From: Bacteroidaceae bacterium
GTDB taxonomy: Bacteria; Bacteroidota; Bacteroidia; Bacteroidales; Bacteroidaceae
Length of the DNA: 64,000 nucleotides
Reading direction: 5' to 3'
Assembly: GCA_017458585.1 (NCBI GenBank)
Contig: JAFTAJ010000043.1
Coordinates: 23,088-87,087 of the forward strand
Shown: positions 35,682-45,355 of the stretch, one piece after another
How positions within the stretch are numbered: the first letter of the stretch is position 1
How the letters are laid out: every line of letters starts with the position of its first letter
Made by a program: the position numbers and the translations under genes
The notes under the pieces: model-generated
Seen by the model: only the letters and a program-made list of their open reading frames with translations
Told to the model about the DNA's origin: nothing
Database searches by the model: none

Positions 35682-38660
35682 TTATGCTTCTTTCTCTTCT
35701 TCTGCTCCCTGCTTAATCTTGCCACCGAGAATCAGGTAAGCCAGCGGGGCTGCGATAAAGAGCGAGGAGAGTGTGCCGTAGATGACACCGAGTATCATTG
35801 CGAAGGAGAAGCTGCGGATGCTGTCGCCACCGAGGAAGAATATACACAGCAACACAAGCAATGTGGTGGTTGACGTGTTGACGGTACGTGCCAAAGTGGT
35901 GTTGAGCGACTGATTGAACAGCAACTGCTTGTCGCGCTTGGGATAGAGCTTGAGGAACTCACGTATACGGTCGAAGATCACCACCTTATCGTTGATGGAG
36001 TAACCAATACACGTCAGCACAGCCGCTATAAATGTCTGGTCAACCTCAAGGCTGAACGGCATCACGCCCCACAGCAGCGAGTAGGTACCGATGATAAGCA
36101 ACGAGTCGCAGATAAGACCGACGGTGCTACCAATGGAGAACGCGATGTTGCGGAAGCGGATAAAGATATAGATGAAGATGGCGATGAGGGCGAAGATCAC
36201 AGCCTTGATAGCGCCATAAGTTACATCCTTAGCCACAGAGGGACCCACCTTCTGCGAGGAGATGATGGAGCCACCACTCTGGTTGTCACGATCCTTAAAC
36301 TGCTCGAAGGGCACGCCTGCGGAGAGCAGCTTGCCATCCTTCAATGACTTATAGAGGATAGTCTCTATCTCATTGTCCACAGAGGGATCGTTGCTGTCAA
36401 TCTTATAGTTGGTGGAGATACGCACTGTCTTGCCGTCGGTGCCGAGGGCAAGCACAGCCACGTTGGCCTCACCTGCATTGGCTGCCACAAGATTCTTCAC
36501 ATTCTCGGGCACTACCTCTTTCTCAAACTTCACGGTATAGTTGCGACCACCGGTGAAATCAATACCGCTGCTCAAGCCGCGAGTGAAATAGGAACCGAAG
36601 CAAACAACCAGAGCCACAGCCCAAACCACGAAGCTCACTTTGTAAGCAGACATGAACTTGTACTTCGTGTTCTGCATCATGTTCTTGGAGAACGCGGTGG
36701 TGAAGGTAAGGTCGAGCCACTTATCCTTCTTGTGGAAGTGCTCAAATACTATGCGGGTAAGCCATACTGCGGTGAATACGGATGCCAGCAGACCGATGAT
36801 AAGGGTGGTGGCAAAACCGCGGATGGGACCGGTACCGAAGTTAAACAGGATGATACCAGTGATGATAGAAGTGACGTTGGAGTCGATGATGGCGGAGAAG
36901 GCGTTGCCGTAGCCGTCAGCGAGAGCCGACTTAATCTTCTTGCCTGCACGGAGCTCCTCCTTTGTACGCTCATAGATAAGCACGTTGGCATCCACTGCCA
37001 TACCGAGGGTCAATACCATACCGGCTATACCACTCATGGTCAGCGCAGCCTGGAACGATGCCAGCACACCGAGGATGAAGAAGAAGTTGACGATCAGCGC
37101 ACCGTTGGCAACCATACCAGGACGGAAGCCGTAGAGCAAGCACATGTAAATCATCAGCAGCACAAAGGCCACTATACAAGAGGTGATACCCTTGTTGATA
37201 GACTCTTGACCGAGGGAAGGACCTACGGTGTCGTCCTGAACAATCTTGACGGGAGCGTCCATCTTACCGCCCTTCAGCACGTTGGCAAGGTCCTTGGTGT
37301 CCTCAGTGGTGAAGTTACCGGTAATCTGAGAGTTACCGCCGTTGATCTCGCTCATTACGTTAGGAGCGCTATATACCACGCCGTCCAGCACGATAGCCAC
37401 AGCCTTGCCGATATTGTTCTTGGTAATGGTAGCCCATGTGCGAGCACCATCGTTGTTCATCGACATGTTAACCTCGGGCCTACCGTCCTGACCAAAGTCG
37501 GCGCGGGCATCGGTGATGGCATTACCCTCCAGCGGAGCCTTGCCGTCAGCTGTGGTGCGGATAGCAAAGAGCTCAAACACATCAGCGTTGGGGAACATAT
37601 CGCTGGCCTTAACACCCCACTTCAGCGACAGGTCGCCGCGCAGAGTAGCCTTAGCCTCGGGAGAGTTGAGCAGTTTGTTGACCTCTGCGGTGTCATACGA
37701 CATAACATAGGCAATTACTGCGCTACCGCTACGAGAGTTCTGTGCAGGAATCATCATCGACAGCAGCGGGTGAGCCTTCTTGTTGGCTGCACGCTGCTCT
37801 GCGTCAGCAGCCTTCTTGGTGTCGGGCTTGAGCTGGATGCCTGCTTTTGCTGTGTCAGCGGCAGCGGGTTCGGCGGCAGCAACGGTGCTGTCGGCCTCTA
37901 CCGTGCCACCCACAAGCTTAGTGTCGAGAGCCTGAATCTCCGGCCAGATGTCGGGGAAGCTATAGGTCTCCCAGAACTCAAGGTTGGCGCTGGTCTGGAG
38001 CAGTTTGCGCACGCGCTCAGGCTCCTTCACACCAGGCATCTCCACCATGATACGGCCGAGGCTTCCCTCCAGCTTCTGGATGTTAGGCTGAGCCACACCG
38101 AAGCGGTCGATACGCGAGCGGAGCACATTGTAGGAGTTGTCGATAGCGTCCTTAACCTCTGCACGCAGCACCTTCTCAATGTCGCTGTCAGACGACTGAG
38201 CATTGATCTTGTCGCTCAGCTGCTGGGTAGCAAACACGGCAGACAGCTTGTTCTTGCCCGCAATGCCCTGGTAGGCGTTAATAAACAAGGTGATAAAGTC
38301 GTCCTGACTCTCGTTGGCCTGCTTCATAGCCTGCTCGTATGCCTTCTGGAAGTTGGCATCGCTGGCATTGTCGGCAGCAAGTATCTTCACGATGTCGGGA
38401 ACAGAAACCTCAAGGGTAACATTCATACCGCCCTTCAGGTCAAGGCCGAGACCAAGCTGGTACTCCTGGCACTCCTGTAGGGTCTTAAACATCCACACCC
38501 GCTCATTCTTCATTGAGTCGAGATAGCGCTGGCCCACAGCGGGAGCCATCTTAGCAGCCTTGCTCTCATAGTGACTGGTCACGAAAGAGAACGACAGATA
38601 GTAGATGCACACAAGTGTAAGCAACACGGCAAACACTTTTACAAATCCTTTGTTTTGCAT
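35682..38660 (-). CDS. secDF: SecDF fusion, Sec translocase accessory subunit
   Basis: The 992-residue protein fuses SecD and SecF, as is usual in Bacteroidota, giving twelve membrane helices and two large periplasmic domains. Motifs include GLGLDLKGGMNVTLE and GMAVDANVLIYERTKEE (SecD), then GIDFTGGRNYTV and GYSINDKVVIFDRIRE (SecF). It uses the proton or sodium gradient to pull proteins through SecYEG. An Ala/Lys-rich insertion (about residues 270-310) interrupts the first periplasmic domain, a variable site in the family. I chose the ATG at 38660 because it begins just before the first helix and lies downstream of a TACATTTG promoter. Confidence 0.95.
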   Translation of the reverse strand: MQNKGFVKVFAVLLTLVCIYYLSFSFVTSHYESKAAKMAPAVGQRYLDSMKNERVWMFKTLQECQEYQLGLGLDLKGGMNVTLEVSVPDIVKILAADNASDANFQKAYEQAMKQANESQDDFITLFINAYQGIAGKNKLSAVFATQQLSDKINAQSSDSDIEKVLRAEVKDAIDNSYNVLRSRIDRFGVAQPNIQKLEGSLGRIMVEMPGVKEPERVRKLLQTSANLEFWETYSFPDIWPEIQALDTKLVGGTVEADSTVAAAEPAAADTAKAGIQLKPDTKKAADAEQRAANKKAHPLLSMMIPAQNSRSGSAVIAYVMSYDTAEVNKLLNSPEAKATLRGDLSLKWGVKASDMFPNADVFELFAIRTTADGKAPLEGNAITDARADFGQDGRPEVNMSMNNDGARTWATITKNNIGKAVAIVLDGVVYSAPNVMSEINGGNSQITGNFTTEDTKDLANVLKGGKMDAPVKIVQDDTVGPSLGQESINKGITSCIVAFVLLMIYMCLLYGFRPGMVANGALIVNFFFILGVLASFQAALTMSGIAGMVLTLGMAVDANVLIYERTKEELRAGKKIKSALADGYGNAFSAIIDSNVTSIITGIILFNFGTGPIRGFATTLIIGLLASVFTAVWLTRIVFEHFHKKDKWLDLTFTTAFSKNMMQNTKYKFMSAYKVSFVVWAVALVVCFGSYFTRGLSSGIDFTGGRNYTVKFEKEVVPENVKNLVAANAGEANVAVLALGTDGKTVRISTNYKIDSNDPSVDNEIETILYKSLKDGKLLSAGVPFEQFKDRDNQSGGSIISSQKVGPSVAKDVTYGAIKAVIFALIAIFIYIFIRFRNIAFSIGSTVGLICDSLLIIGTYSLLWGVMPFSLEVDQTFIAAVLTCIGYSINDKVVIFDRIREFLKLYPKRDKQLLFNQSLNTTLARTVNTSTTTLLVLLCIFFLGGDSIRSFSFAMILGVIYGTLSSLFIAAPLAYLILGGKIKQGAEEEKEA

Positions 38661-38742
38661 TTTGTTATTGTTATTTATGTTTGTTATTTTTTCGGTGCTA
38701 TAATTCTGCGCGTGCGAAGCCGAAGCCCACAATTAGCGGCGG

Positions 38743-38750
38743 CAAATGTA
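38743..38750 (-). promoter_or_regulatory. -7 promoter element of secDF
   Basis: TACATTTG on the minus strand, about 83 bp upstream of the chosen ATG. It supports the shorter protein start. Confidence 0.55.
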
Positions 38751-38843
38751 ATGTTTTTTTTCTTATCAGCTATGTTATTAGCTCTTTATTTCGCAAAATC
38801 GGGACATTTTTTCATATTTTTGACACTACGCGGTATCATTTTG

Positions 38844-39935
38844 CTATTCTTTTATCCGCTTAAGCCATGCCTCGATGGGATAGTGATCCGACATTTTCTG
38901 CTTGCTGTCAATCCTTGCTCCAAAGGAGCGCCAGTGACGACTGCATAGTATATTGTCCAGGCGGAAGTACATCCTGCTAAGATGGTAGGTGATGCCCGGC
39001 CCGTTGCCGGAAGCAGTATAGGCATCGTTCAGTTGGCGGCACAGTCGGGTGTGCACATAGCCAAGCGGAGTCTCGTTGAAGTCGCCACACACTATCACGG
39101 GCTTGTCGCCCAGTTTGTCCAAATAGCGCTTCAGCGAGTCGGCCTGCTCTGCACGTCGCAATCCGGCATCATTGACTTTGCGGCCCAAGCGCAAGAAGTC
39201 CTCGCTCGTGCTGTCGCGGTCGGAGATAGTCACCAACTTCTGATAGGTAGCCTTATCCTCGGGATTGATAGAATTTGAGATAAAATGGCAGTTGACGACA
39301 TACACCGTATCGCTCTCTATCTTAACACGATATACCACACACATGTGGCCTGGCGATGAAGAGCGGATGATATGGCGGTCGAGTATCGGGTAGTTGGAGT
39401 AGAGTGTCAGCGCGTTCCATGACTTGGAAGAATACACCGAGTCGCTGTACTGCCAATGAGCCACAGCGTTCTCCACCGCCTCTTTGTATTTCATATTGTA
39501 GTGGCTCTCCTGTGCACAGAACAAATCGGCATCGCTATGACGCAGATAGTCTATCATCTGCGCCTGCGCCACAGAGTCCTTAAGACCGGAGCCAAAGCCG
39601 TAGGTGTTGTAGCTCACCACCTTGATGCTGCCTTTGGGCACAGGCTGTGGCATACTGACAGGGCAATAGGTATGCAACTTGCCCACACACAGCAGCAGGG
39701 CGCCAAAACTCCAGAGCCATTTCTTGGAACAGGCAATGAGCCATGCAACCATAAAAGCAAATGTGGCGACAGCTAAGAATGGGAACAGAAGGCCCAGCGA
39801 CACCTCCCAACCAAAGGTGTGGGGATTGATATAGCCGCCAAATGCTGACAACAGCAACATGGCTATCAGCAATATGTTGACAGCCAGTAGCAACTTGATC
39901 AATATTCTACCAATATGTCTATGAACCTTCTTCAA
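38844..39935 (-). CDS. Membrane-anchored endonuclease/exonuclease/phosphatase-fold protein
   Basis: The 363-residue protein has about three N-terminal membrane helices (residues 10-95) followed by an EEP domain with SYNTYGFG, CAQESHYN, VVNCHFIS, VCGDFNETP and the C-terminal SDHYPIEAW. The fold covers DNases, phosphodiesterases and sphingomyelinase-like phosphatases, so the substrate is open. The active site should face the periplasm if the helices are arranged as predicted. The best start is a TTG (39933-39935, MKKVHRHIG) that lies within a heptamer array; no ATG precedes the first helix. It follows the rhomboid gene by 43 bp. Confidence 0.82.
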   Translation of the reverse strand: MKKVHRHIGRILIKLLLAVNILLIAMLLLSAFGGYINPHTFGWEVSLGLLFPFLAVATFAFMVAWLIACSKKWLWSFGALLLCVGKLHTYCPVSMPQPVPKGSIKVVSYNTYGFGSGLKDSVAQAQMIDYLRHSDADLFCAQESHYNMKYKEAVENAVAHWQYSDSVYSSKSWNALTLYSNYPILDRHIIRSSSPGHMCVVYRVKIESDTVYVVNCHFISNSINPEDKATYQKLVTISDRDSTSEDFLRLGRKVNDAGLRRAEQADSLKRYLDKLGDKPVIVCGDFNETPLGYVHTRLCRQLNDAYTASGNGPGITYHLSRMYFRLDNILCSRHWRSFGARIDSKQKMSDHYPIEAWLKRIKE

Positions 39936-39978
39936 TTCTTCAATCCTTACTCCTTATATATAAATATAGGTGTCATTG

Positions 39979-40902
39979 CTACTTGTTTCTGAAGTCGAAT
40001 ATCGTCTTTTTCTCCTTTTCCGTCAGACAGTCGTAGCCTGAGCGCTTCACTTTCTCCAGTATGCGGTCCACCTCGGCCTGGCGTGCTTTGCGCCGTGCCA
40101 GCTCATCCGCATATTCATCAACAGGCTCAGCCTTGCGGCTCTGCCTCTCAGCGGCTTTGCTGCTTTGCTTCTCACGCACACGCTCCCACACACTCTTCTT
40201 GGGCTTATACTCCTGCCAGCTGCTGAAGCCGCCGCGACCTATGCCCGACTTGTGGCGCCAGTAGAGTATCAGCCCCAAGCCAAACAGCATACCGCCCAAG
40301 TGGGCGAAATGAGCAACATTGCTGCCACTCGAGCCAAGACCCGACAGCAACTCAATGGCTGCATAGCCTATCACCAGCCACTTGGCCTTCAGCGGTATGG
40401 GCGGGATAAGCAGCATCACTCGCTCGTTGGGGAAGGTCATGCCGAAGCCCAGCAGAATGCCATACACCGCACCCGACGCACCCACGGTGGTCCACATGCG
40501 CAGGTATTCCTTCATCGGTATCTGCGACACTCCGTCGCTCACCACGGCATAGTCGCCCATGTGCTGGGTGGTGTATTCGATATACTGCGCCACCTCCTGG
40601 CACAGACCGGCGCCAACGCCACACACAAGGTAGAATATCAAGTATCTCTTGGCTCCCCATGCCTGCTCCAAGATACGGCCAAACATCCAGAATGCCAGCA
40701 TATTGAAGAAGATGTGCTCAAAGTTGGCGTGCATGAACATATAGGTGAACAGCTGATAGACCATGAAATTGTCGGACTTAAAGAAGTGCAGGCCCAGCAA
40801 GTCGTTAAGGTCCACGCCGTTGTTGCGCAGCAAACCTGTGGCGAGATAAAGCAGAATGTTTATCACCAGCAGGTTCTTTGTTATAGGAGGCATCCTGAAC
40901 AT
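39979..40902 (-). CDS. Rhomboid-family intramembrane serine protease
   Basis: The 307-residue protein has six predicted membrane helices. It carries the catalytic motif GASGAVYG (Ser), a His in NVAHFAHLGGMLFG, and the loop HANFEHIFFNMLAFWMFG. Rhomboids cleave membrane proteins inside the bilayer. The C-terminal 90 residues are charged and cytoplasmic. I placed the start at the ATG at 40900-40902 (MFRMPPITKN), because a TATTTTTG promoter element lies at 40928-40935 and upstream in-frame codons would fall within or before it. Downstream is the EEP-fold gene. Confidence 0.9.
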   Translation of the reverse strand: MFRMPPITKNLLVINILLYLATGLLRNNGVDLNDLLGLHFFKSDNFMVYQLFTYMFMHANFEHIFFNMLAFWMFGRILEQAWGAKRYLIFYLVCGVGAGLCQEVAQYIEYTTQHMGDYAVVSDGVSQIPMKEYLRMWTTVGASGAVYGILLGFGMTFPNERVMLLIPPIPLKAKWLVIGYAAIELLSGLGSSGSNVAHFAHLGGMLFGLGLILYWRHKSGIGRGGFSSWQEYKPKKSVWERVREKQSSKAAERQSRKAEPVDEYADELARRKARQAEVDRILEKVKRSGYDCLTEKEKKTIFDFRNK

Positions 40903-40927
40903 AGCGTCTGTTTTTCGTTTCAAACTG

Positions 40928-40935
40928 CAAAAATA
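40928..40935 (-). promoter_or_regulatory. -7 promoter element of the rhomboid gene
   Basis: TATTTTTG followed by CAG on the minus strand, 26 bp upstream of the ATG. It sets the start of the rhomboid gene. Confidence 0.7.
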
Positions 40936-40989
40936 CATAAAATTTTCCATATACAACCTATTTTATATCATTCGATTTAATTTTTTCAC

Positions 40990-40997
40990 TACCTTTG
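40990..40997 (+). promoter_or_regulatory. -7 promoter element of argS
   Basis: TACCTTTG followed by CAG lies 27 bp before the ATG at 41025, divergent from the rhomboid promoter. Confidence 0.75.
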
Positions 40998-41024
40998 CAG
41001 TCGAAAAATTAAAATAGGTGGATT

Positions 41025-42842
41025 ATGGACATCCAAAACGTGATACAGTCGGCCTGCGCCAAGGCCGTGGAGGCTCTCTACGGAGCTAAGGTAGAGTTGG
41101 AGCAGCTGCAACTGCAAAAGACGAAAAAAGAATTTGAAGGACACCTCACTCTAGTGGTATTTCCCCTGCTGCGCGTCTCCAGGAAGAAGCCTGAGGACAC
41201 AGCTCAGGAGATAGGCCAGTGGCTCGTGGACAACGAGCCCGCCGTGGACAAATTCAATGTCATAAAGGGTTTCCTCAATCTTAGCGTCAGCACCACGAGC
41301 TGGACACGCCTGCTCAACACTATCGCTTCCACCGCCGACTACGGCATGGTGAAGCCTACCGCTCAGTCGCCGCTGGTGATGATAGAGTATTCGTCGCCCA
41401 ACACCAACAAGCCCCTCCATCTGGGCCATGTGCGCAACAACCTGCTGGGCTGGGCCATCAGTCAGATACAGCAAGCCGCCGGCAACCGCGTGGTCAAGAC
41501 CAATATTGTCAACGACCGCGGCATACATATCTGCAAGTCGATGCTGGCATGGCTGCGCTGGGGCAACGGCGAGACTCCCGAGAGTAGCGGCAAGAAGGGC
41601 GACCACCTCATCGGCGACTACTATGTGGCTTTCGACAAGCACTACCGCGAGGAAGTGCGCACGCTGACCGCCCAATACAAGGCTGAGGGTCTCGACGACG
41701 AGGTCGCCAAGGCCAAGGCGGAGAAAGAGGCACCGCTCATCAAGGAGGCTCACGAGATGCTCGTGAAGTGGGAACAGAACGACCCCGAGGTGCGCGCTCT
41801 GTGGAAGAAGATGAACGAATGGGTGTACGCCGGATTCGACGAGACTTACAAAGCGCTGGGCGTCAGCTTCGACAAGATATATTATGAGTCCGACACCTAC
41901 CTCGTGGGCAAAGCCAAGGTGGAGGAAGGCTTGCAGAAAGGCATCTTCACCCGCCACGATGACGGCTCCGTATGGGCCGACCTGCGCGGCGAGGGACTCG
42001 ACGAGAAGCTCCTGTTGCGCTCCGACGGCACCTCTGTCTATATGACTCAGGATATCGGTACCGCCAAACTTCGCTTCGACGACTACCCCATCGACAAGAT
42101 GGTCTATGTGGTAGGCAACGAGCAGAACTACCATTTCAAGGTGCTGTCCATCCTGCTTGACAAGCTCGGCTTCGAGTGGGGCAAGGATCTGGTGCACTTC
42201 TCCTACGGCATGGTGGAGCTGCCCAACGGCAAGATGAAGAGCCGCGAGGGTACCGTGGTGGATGCTGACGAGCTCATCAGCGAGATGATAAGCACCGCCC
42301 GTCGCACCAGCGAGGAGCTGGGCAAGTTTGCCGACATGGACGACCAAGAGAAAAACGAGATTGCACGCATCGTGGGCCTCGGCGCGCTGAAGTATTTCCT
42401 CCTTAAGGTTGACGCCCGCAAGAATATGCTGTTCAACCCCGAAGAGAGCATCGACTTCAACGGCAACACGGGACCATTCATCCAATACACCTACGCCCGC
42501 ATCCGCTCGGTGCTACGCAAGGCTAAGGAGGCTGGCATCGACTTCGGCAGCAAGGTGAACAAGAGCACGCCCGTCAACGAGAAGGAGCAGAGCCTGATAC
42601 AGCACCTCGCCGACTTCCCGACTGTCATCCAGCAGGCTGCGGCAGAGTATAGCCCCAGCACCATCGCCAACTACTGCTACGACCTTGTGAAGGAATACAA
42701 CCAGTTCTATCACGACTACACCATTTTGGGCGAATCCATCGAAGAGAAACGCCAGCTTCGCCTCGTCCTCTCGGAGCAGATAAGCAATATCGTGCGCACA
42801 GGCATGCGCCTGCTTGGCATAGAGGTGCCGGAGAGAATGTAA
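41025..42842 (+). CDS. argS: Arginine-tRNA ligase
   Basis: The 605-residue class I synthetase charges tRNA-Arg. It has an N-terminal Add-1 domain, the HIGH-type motif SSPNTNKPLHLGHVRNN (about 125-141), the KMSKS-equivalent GKMKSREG (about 400-407) and a C-terminal DALR anticodon-binding domain ending in LGIEVPERM. It opens a plus-strand run of five genes and is followed by rnhA after 44 bp. Confidence 0.97.
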   Translation: MDIQNVIQSACAKAVEALYGAKVELEQLQLQKTKKEFEGHLTLVVFPLLRVSRKKPEDTAQEIGQWLVDNEPAVDKFNVIKGFLNLSVSTTSWTRLLNTIASTADYGMVKPTAQSPLVMIEYSSPNTNKPLHLGHVRNNLLGWAISQIQQAAGNRVVKTNIVNDRGIHICKSMLAWLRWGNGETPESSGKKGDHLIGDYYVAFDKHYREEVRTLTAQYKAEGLDDEVAKAKAEKEAPLIKEAHEMLVKWEQNDPEVRALWKKMNEWVYAGFDETYKALGVSFDKIYYESDTYLVGKAKVEEGLQKGIFTRHDDGSVWADLRGEGLDEKLLLRSDGTSVYMTQDIGTAKLRFDDYPIDKMVYVVGNEQNYHFKVLSILLDKLGFEWGKDLVHFSYGMVELPNGKMKSREGTVVDADELISEMISTARRTSEELGKFADMDDQEKNEIARIVGLGALKYFLLKVDARKNMLFNPEESIDFNGNTGPFIQYTYARIRSVLRKAKEAGIDFGSKVNKSTPVNEKEQSLIQHLADFPTVIQQAAAEYSPSTIANYCYDLVKEYNQFYHDYTILGESIEEKRQLRLVLSEQISNIVRTGMRLLGIEVPERM

Positions 42843-42886
42843 ATGAGCAGCATGATGCTGCACTCAAAATCTAAGTCCAGAACAGG

Positions 42887-43519
42887 GTGAGCAAGACCAA
42901 ACAGAAATACTACGTTGTGTGGCAGGGCCGCGAGCCAGGCATCTACCTTACCTGGGACGAGTGCAAAGCCCAGGTGCACGGTGCCGAGGGTGCGCGCTAC
43001 AAGGCTTTCCCCACCATGGACGAGGCTCGCCAAGCTTACGAGGCAGGACCTCCGCCAATTGAGCGCAAGCCTAAAGCCATCGTCAATTGTCAATCGTCAA
43101 TGGTCAATGACGAAATCATCCAAGACGCCTACGCTGTGGACGCGGCATGCAGCGGCAACCCGGGCATGATGGAATATCGCGGAGTGGATGTGAAGAGCGG
43201 CATACAACTCTTTCACTTCGGCCCTATCATGGCGACCAACAATATAGGAGAGTTTCTGGCCATAGTGCATGCCCTCGCGCTGCAGAAGCAACTAGGTACC
43301 GCATATCCTATCTATAGCGATAGCCGCAATGCCCTGCTTTGGATCAAGGCCCACAAGTGCCGCACCAAGCTGCCCCTCAACGACAAGACAGCCAAAGCGC
43401 ACGAGCTCATCGCTCGCGCCGAACGATGGCTCGACACCAACGACTACTCTGAATTCAAAATACTCAAGTGGCACACCGACCAATGGGGCGAAATCCCCGC
43501 TGACTTCGGCAGAAAATAA
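42887..43519 (+). CDS. rnhA: RNase HI with N-terminal viroplasmin-like domain
   Basis: The 210-residue protein starts at a GTG. Residues 6-52 form a viroplasmin-like RNA/DNA-hybrid-binding domain (YYVVWQGREPGIYLTW). Residues about 80-208 form RNase HI with catalytic acids in YAVDAACSGNPG, NNIGEFLAI, IYSDSRNALLW and TDQWGEIPAD. It removes RNA from RNA-DNA hybrids. The linker between the two domains (IVNCQSSMVND) is encoded by four perfect GTCAATN heptamers (43082-43109), so the linker is repeat DNA. It is followed by the ABC exporter gene after 6 bp. Confidence 0.92.
   Translation: MSKTKQKYYVVWQGREPGIYLTWDECKAQVHGAEGARYKAFPTMDEARQAYEAGPPPIERKPKAIVNCQSSMVNDEIIQDAYAVDAACSGNPGMMEYRGVDVKSGIQLFHFGPIMATNNIGEFLAIVHALALQKQLGTAYPIYSDSRNALLWIKAHKCRTKLPLNDKTAKAHELIARAERWLDTNDYSEFKILKWHTDQWGEIPADFGRK
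43082..43109 (+). repeat. Four GTCAATN heptamers inside rnhA
   Basis: GTCAATT, GTCAATC, GTCAATG and GTCAATG are joined without interruption and encode the interdomain linker. The same heptamer is found in the beta-mannosidase and hemW genes. Confidence 0.95.
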
Positions 43520-43525
43520 CAGAAT

Positions 43526-45355
43526 ATGAAAGATTTCTTCCATTTGATGAGCAAGTATTTCTCCCGCTATAAGCGATATATCGGGGGTACGCTGTTCTTC
43601 AATATCTTGGCCGCATTGTTTAATGTTTTTTCATTCACGGTGCTGCTGCCCATATTGCAGATACTCTTCAAGGTCAACGACGAGCGCTACCAGTTCATCG
43701 AATGGGGCACGGGCGACTTCATAGAGACAGCCAAAAACAACGGCTATTACTACTCTCAGCTGATGATTGACAGCTACGGCCCCGCCACCACGCTGCTCAT
43801 GCTGGGCATCATCCTGGCCGTGCTCACTCTGTTCAAGACTGCAGCCTATTTCGGCGGCTCGGCATGCTTGATGCCGCTACGCACCGGCGTGGTGCGCGAC
43901 ATACGCGCCGACATATACCACAAGATACTGCATCTGCCGCTGTCCTTCTTCTCCGAGGAGAGGAAAGGCGATATCCTGGCTCGCGCCAGCACCGATGTCA
44001 ACGAGATTGACTCCTCTATTACCTCGTCACTCGACATGGTAATAAAGAACCCCATCTTTATACTCATCTATCTCGGCACCCTGCTTGCCATCAGCTGGCA
44101 GCTAACGCTGTTTACCCTGCTGGTGGTGCCGTTTATGGCCTTTGGTATTGGGCGTATCGGCAAGAAGCTGAAGCAGAAGTCGCTCTTTGCGCAGAGCAAG
44201 TGGAGCGACGGCATAAGCCAGATTGAGGAGACCCTCGGCGGTCTGCGCATCATCAAGGCCTTCATCGCTGAGAAGAAGATGGACAAGCGCTTTGAGAAAG
44301 TCAACAACGAGTATCGCAACGCCTCGATGCGCGTGGCCATACGCCAGAGCGCAGCACATCCCGTCAGCGAGTTCCTCGGCACCTGCATGATAGTGGTGGT
44401 GCTGTGGTTTGGCGGCTATCTCATCTTCTCCGGCAATTCGCCCATCGACGCGAGCACCTTTATATATTATCTCGTCATTCTCTACACCATCCTCCAGCCG
44501 CTGAAGGACCTCTCTAAGGCTGGATACAGCATACAGAAAGGTATGGCTTCCATGGAGCGTATCAATAAGATTCTCAATGCCGAGAACAATATCAAGGAGA
44601 TTGACAACCCGCAGACCGTCACCCAACTCAACGACAGTATCGAGTTGCGCAATGTGTGCTTCAGCTACAACGAGAGCAAGCAGGTGCTCAGCAACATCAA
44701 CCTCGTTGTGCCTAAGGGCAAGACCATCGCCCTCGTCGGCCAGTCGGGCTCTGGCAAATCAACCATGGTGGACCTTATCCCGCGCTACCACGACGTTAGC
44801 AGCGGACAGATTCTTATCGACGGACAGGACATACGCAATCTCTCCATCCAGTCGCTGCGCTCACTCATCGGCAATGTCAATCAAGAGGCTATTCTCTTCA
44901 ACGACACGGTGTTCAACAACATCGCTTTCGGTGTGGAGCACGCCACGATGGAGCAGGTGGTGGAGGCAGCCAAGATTGCCAATGCCCACGATTTCATCAT
45001 GGAGATGGAACATGGCTACGACACCTCTATCGGCGACCGCGGCTGCCGACTGAGTGGCGGACAGAGGCAACGAGTGAGCATCGCACGCGCCATACTCAAG
45101 AATCCGCCTATCCTTATCCTTGACGAGGCCACCTCTGCTCTCGACACCGAGAGCGAGCGACTCGTGCAGGAGGCTCTGGAGCGACTCATGAAGACTCGCA
45201 CCACCATCGCCATTGCCCACCGCCTGTCCACCATAAAGAATGCCGACCGTATCTATGTGCTCCACGATGGGCAGATAGTGGAGAGCGGCACCCATGATGA
45301 GCTTATTGCTCTGGGGCGCTACTACAAGAAGCTCAACGATATGCAACAGCTGTGA
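43526..45355 (+). CDS. MsbA-like ABC exporter
   Basis: The 609-residue half-transporter has six membrane helices (about 20-320) and an ATPase domain with Walker A GQSGSGKST (about 404-412), signature LSGGQRQRVSIARA, Walker B ILILDEATSALD and the H-loop IAIAHRLST. It resembles lipid A flippase MsbA and should export a lipid or lipid-linked glycan across the inner membrane. The last 4 bp overlap the start of the sulfatase-like gene, so the products may share a substrate. The exact cargo is not determined by the sequence. Confidence 0.9.
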   Translation: MKDFFHLMSKYFSRYKRYIGGTLFFNILAALFNVFSFTVLLPILQILFKVNDERYQFIEWGTGDFIETAKNNGYYYSQLMIDSYGPATTLLMLGIILAVLTLFKTAAYFGGSACLMPLRTGVVRDIRADIYHKILHLPLSFFSEERKGDILARASTDVNEIDSSITSSLDMVIKNPIFILIYLGTLLAISWQLTLFTLLVVPFMAFGIGRIGKKLKQKSLFAQSKWSDGISQIEETLGGLRIIKAFIAEKKMDKRFEKVNNEYRNASMRVAIRQSAAHPVSEFLGTCMIVVVLWFGGYLIFSGNSPIDASTFIYYLVILYTILQPLKDLSKAGYSIQKGMASMERINKILNAENNIKEIDNPQTVTQLNDSIELRNVCFSYNESKQVLSNINLVVPKGKTIALVGQSGSGKSTMVDLIPRYHDVSSGQILIDGQDIRNLSIQSLRSLIGNVNQEAILFNDTVFNNIAFGVEHATMEQVVEAAKIANAHDFIMEMEHGYDTSIGDRGCRLSGGQRQRVSIARAILKNPPILILDEATSALDTESERLVQEALERLMKTRTTIAIAHRLSTIKNADRIYVLHDGQIVESGTHDELIALGRYYKKLNDMQQL

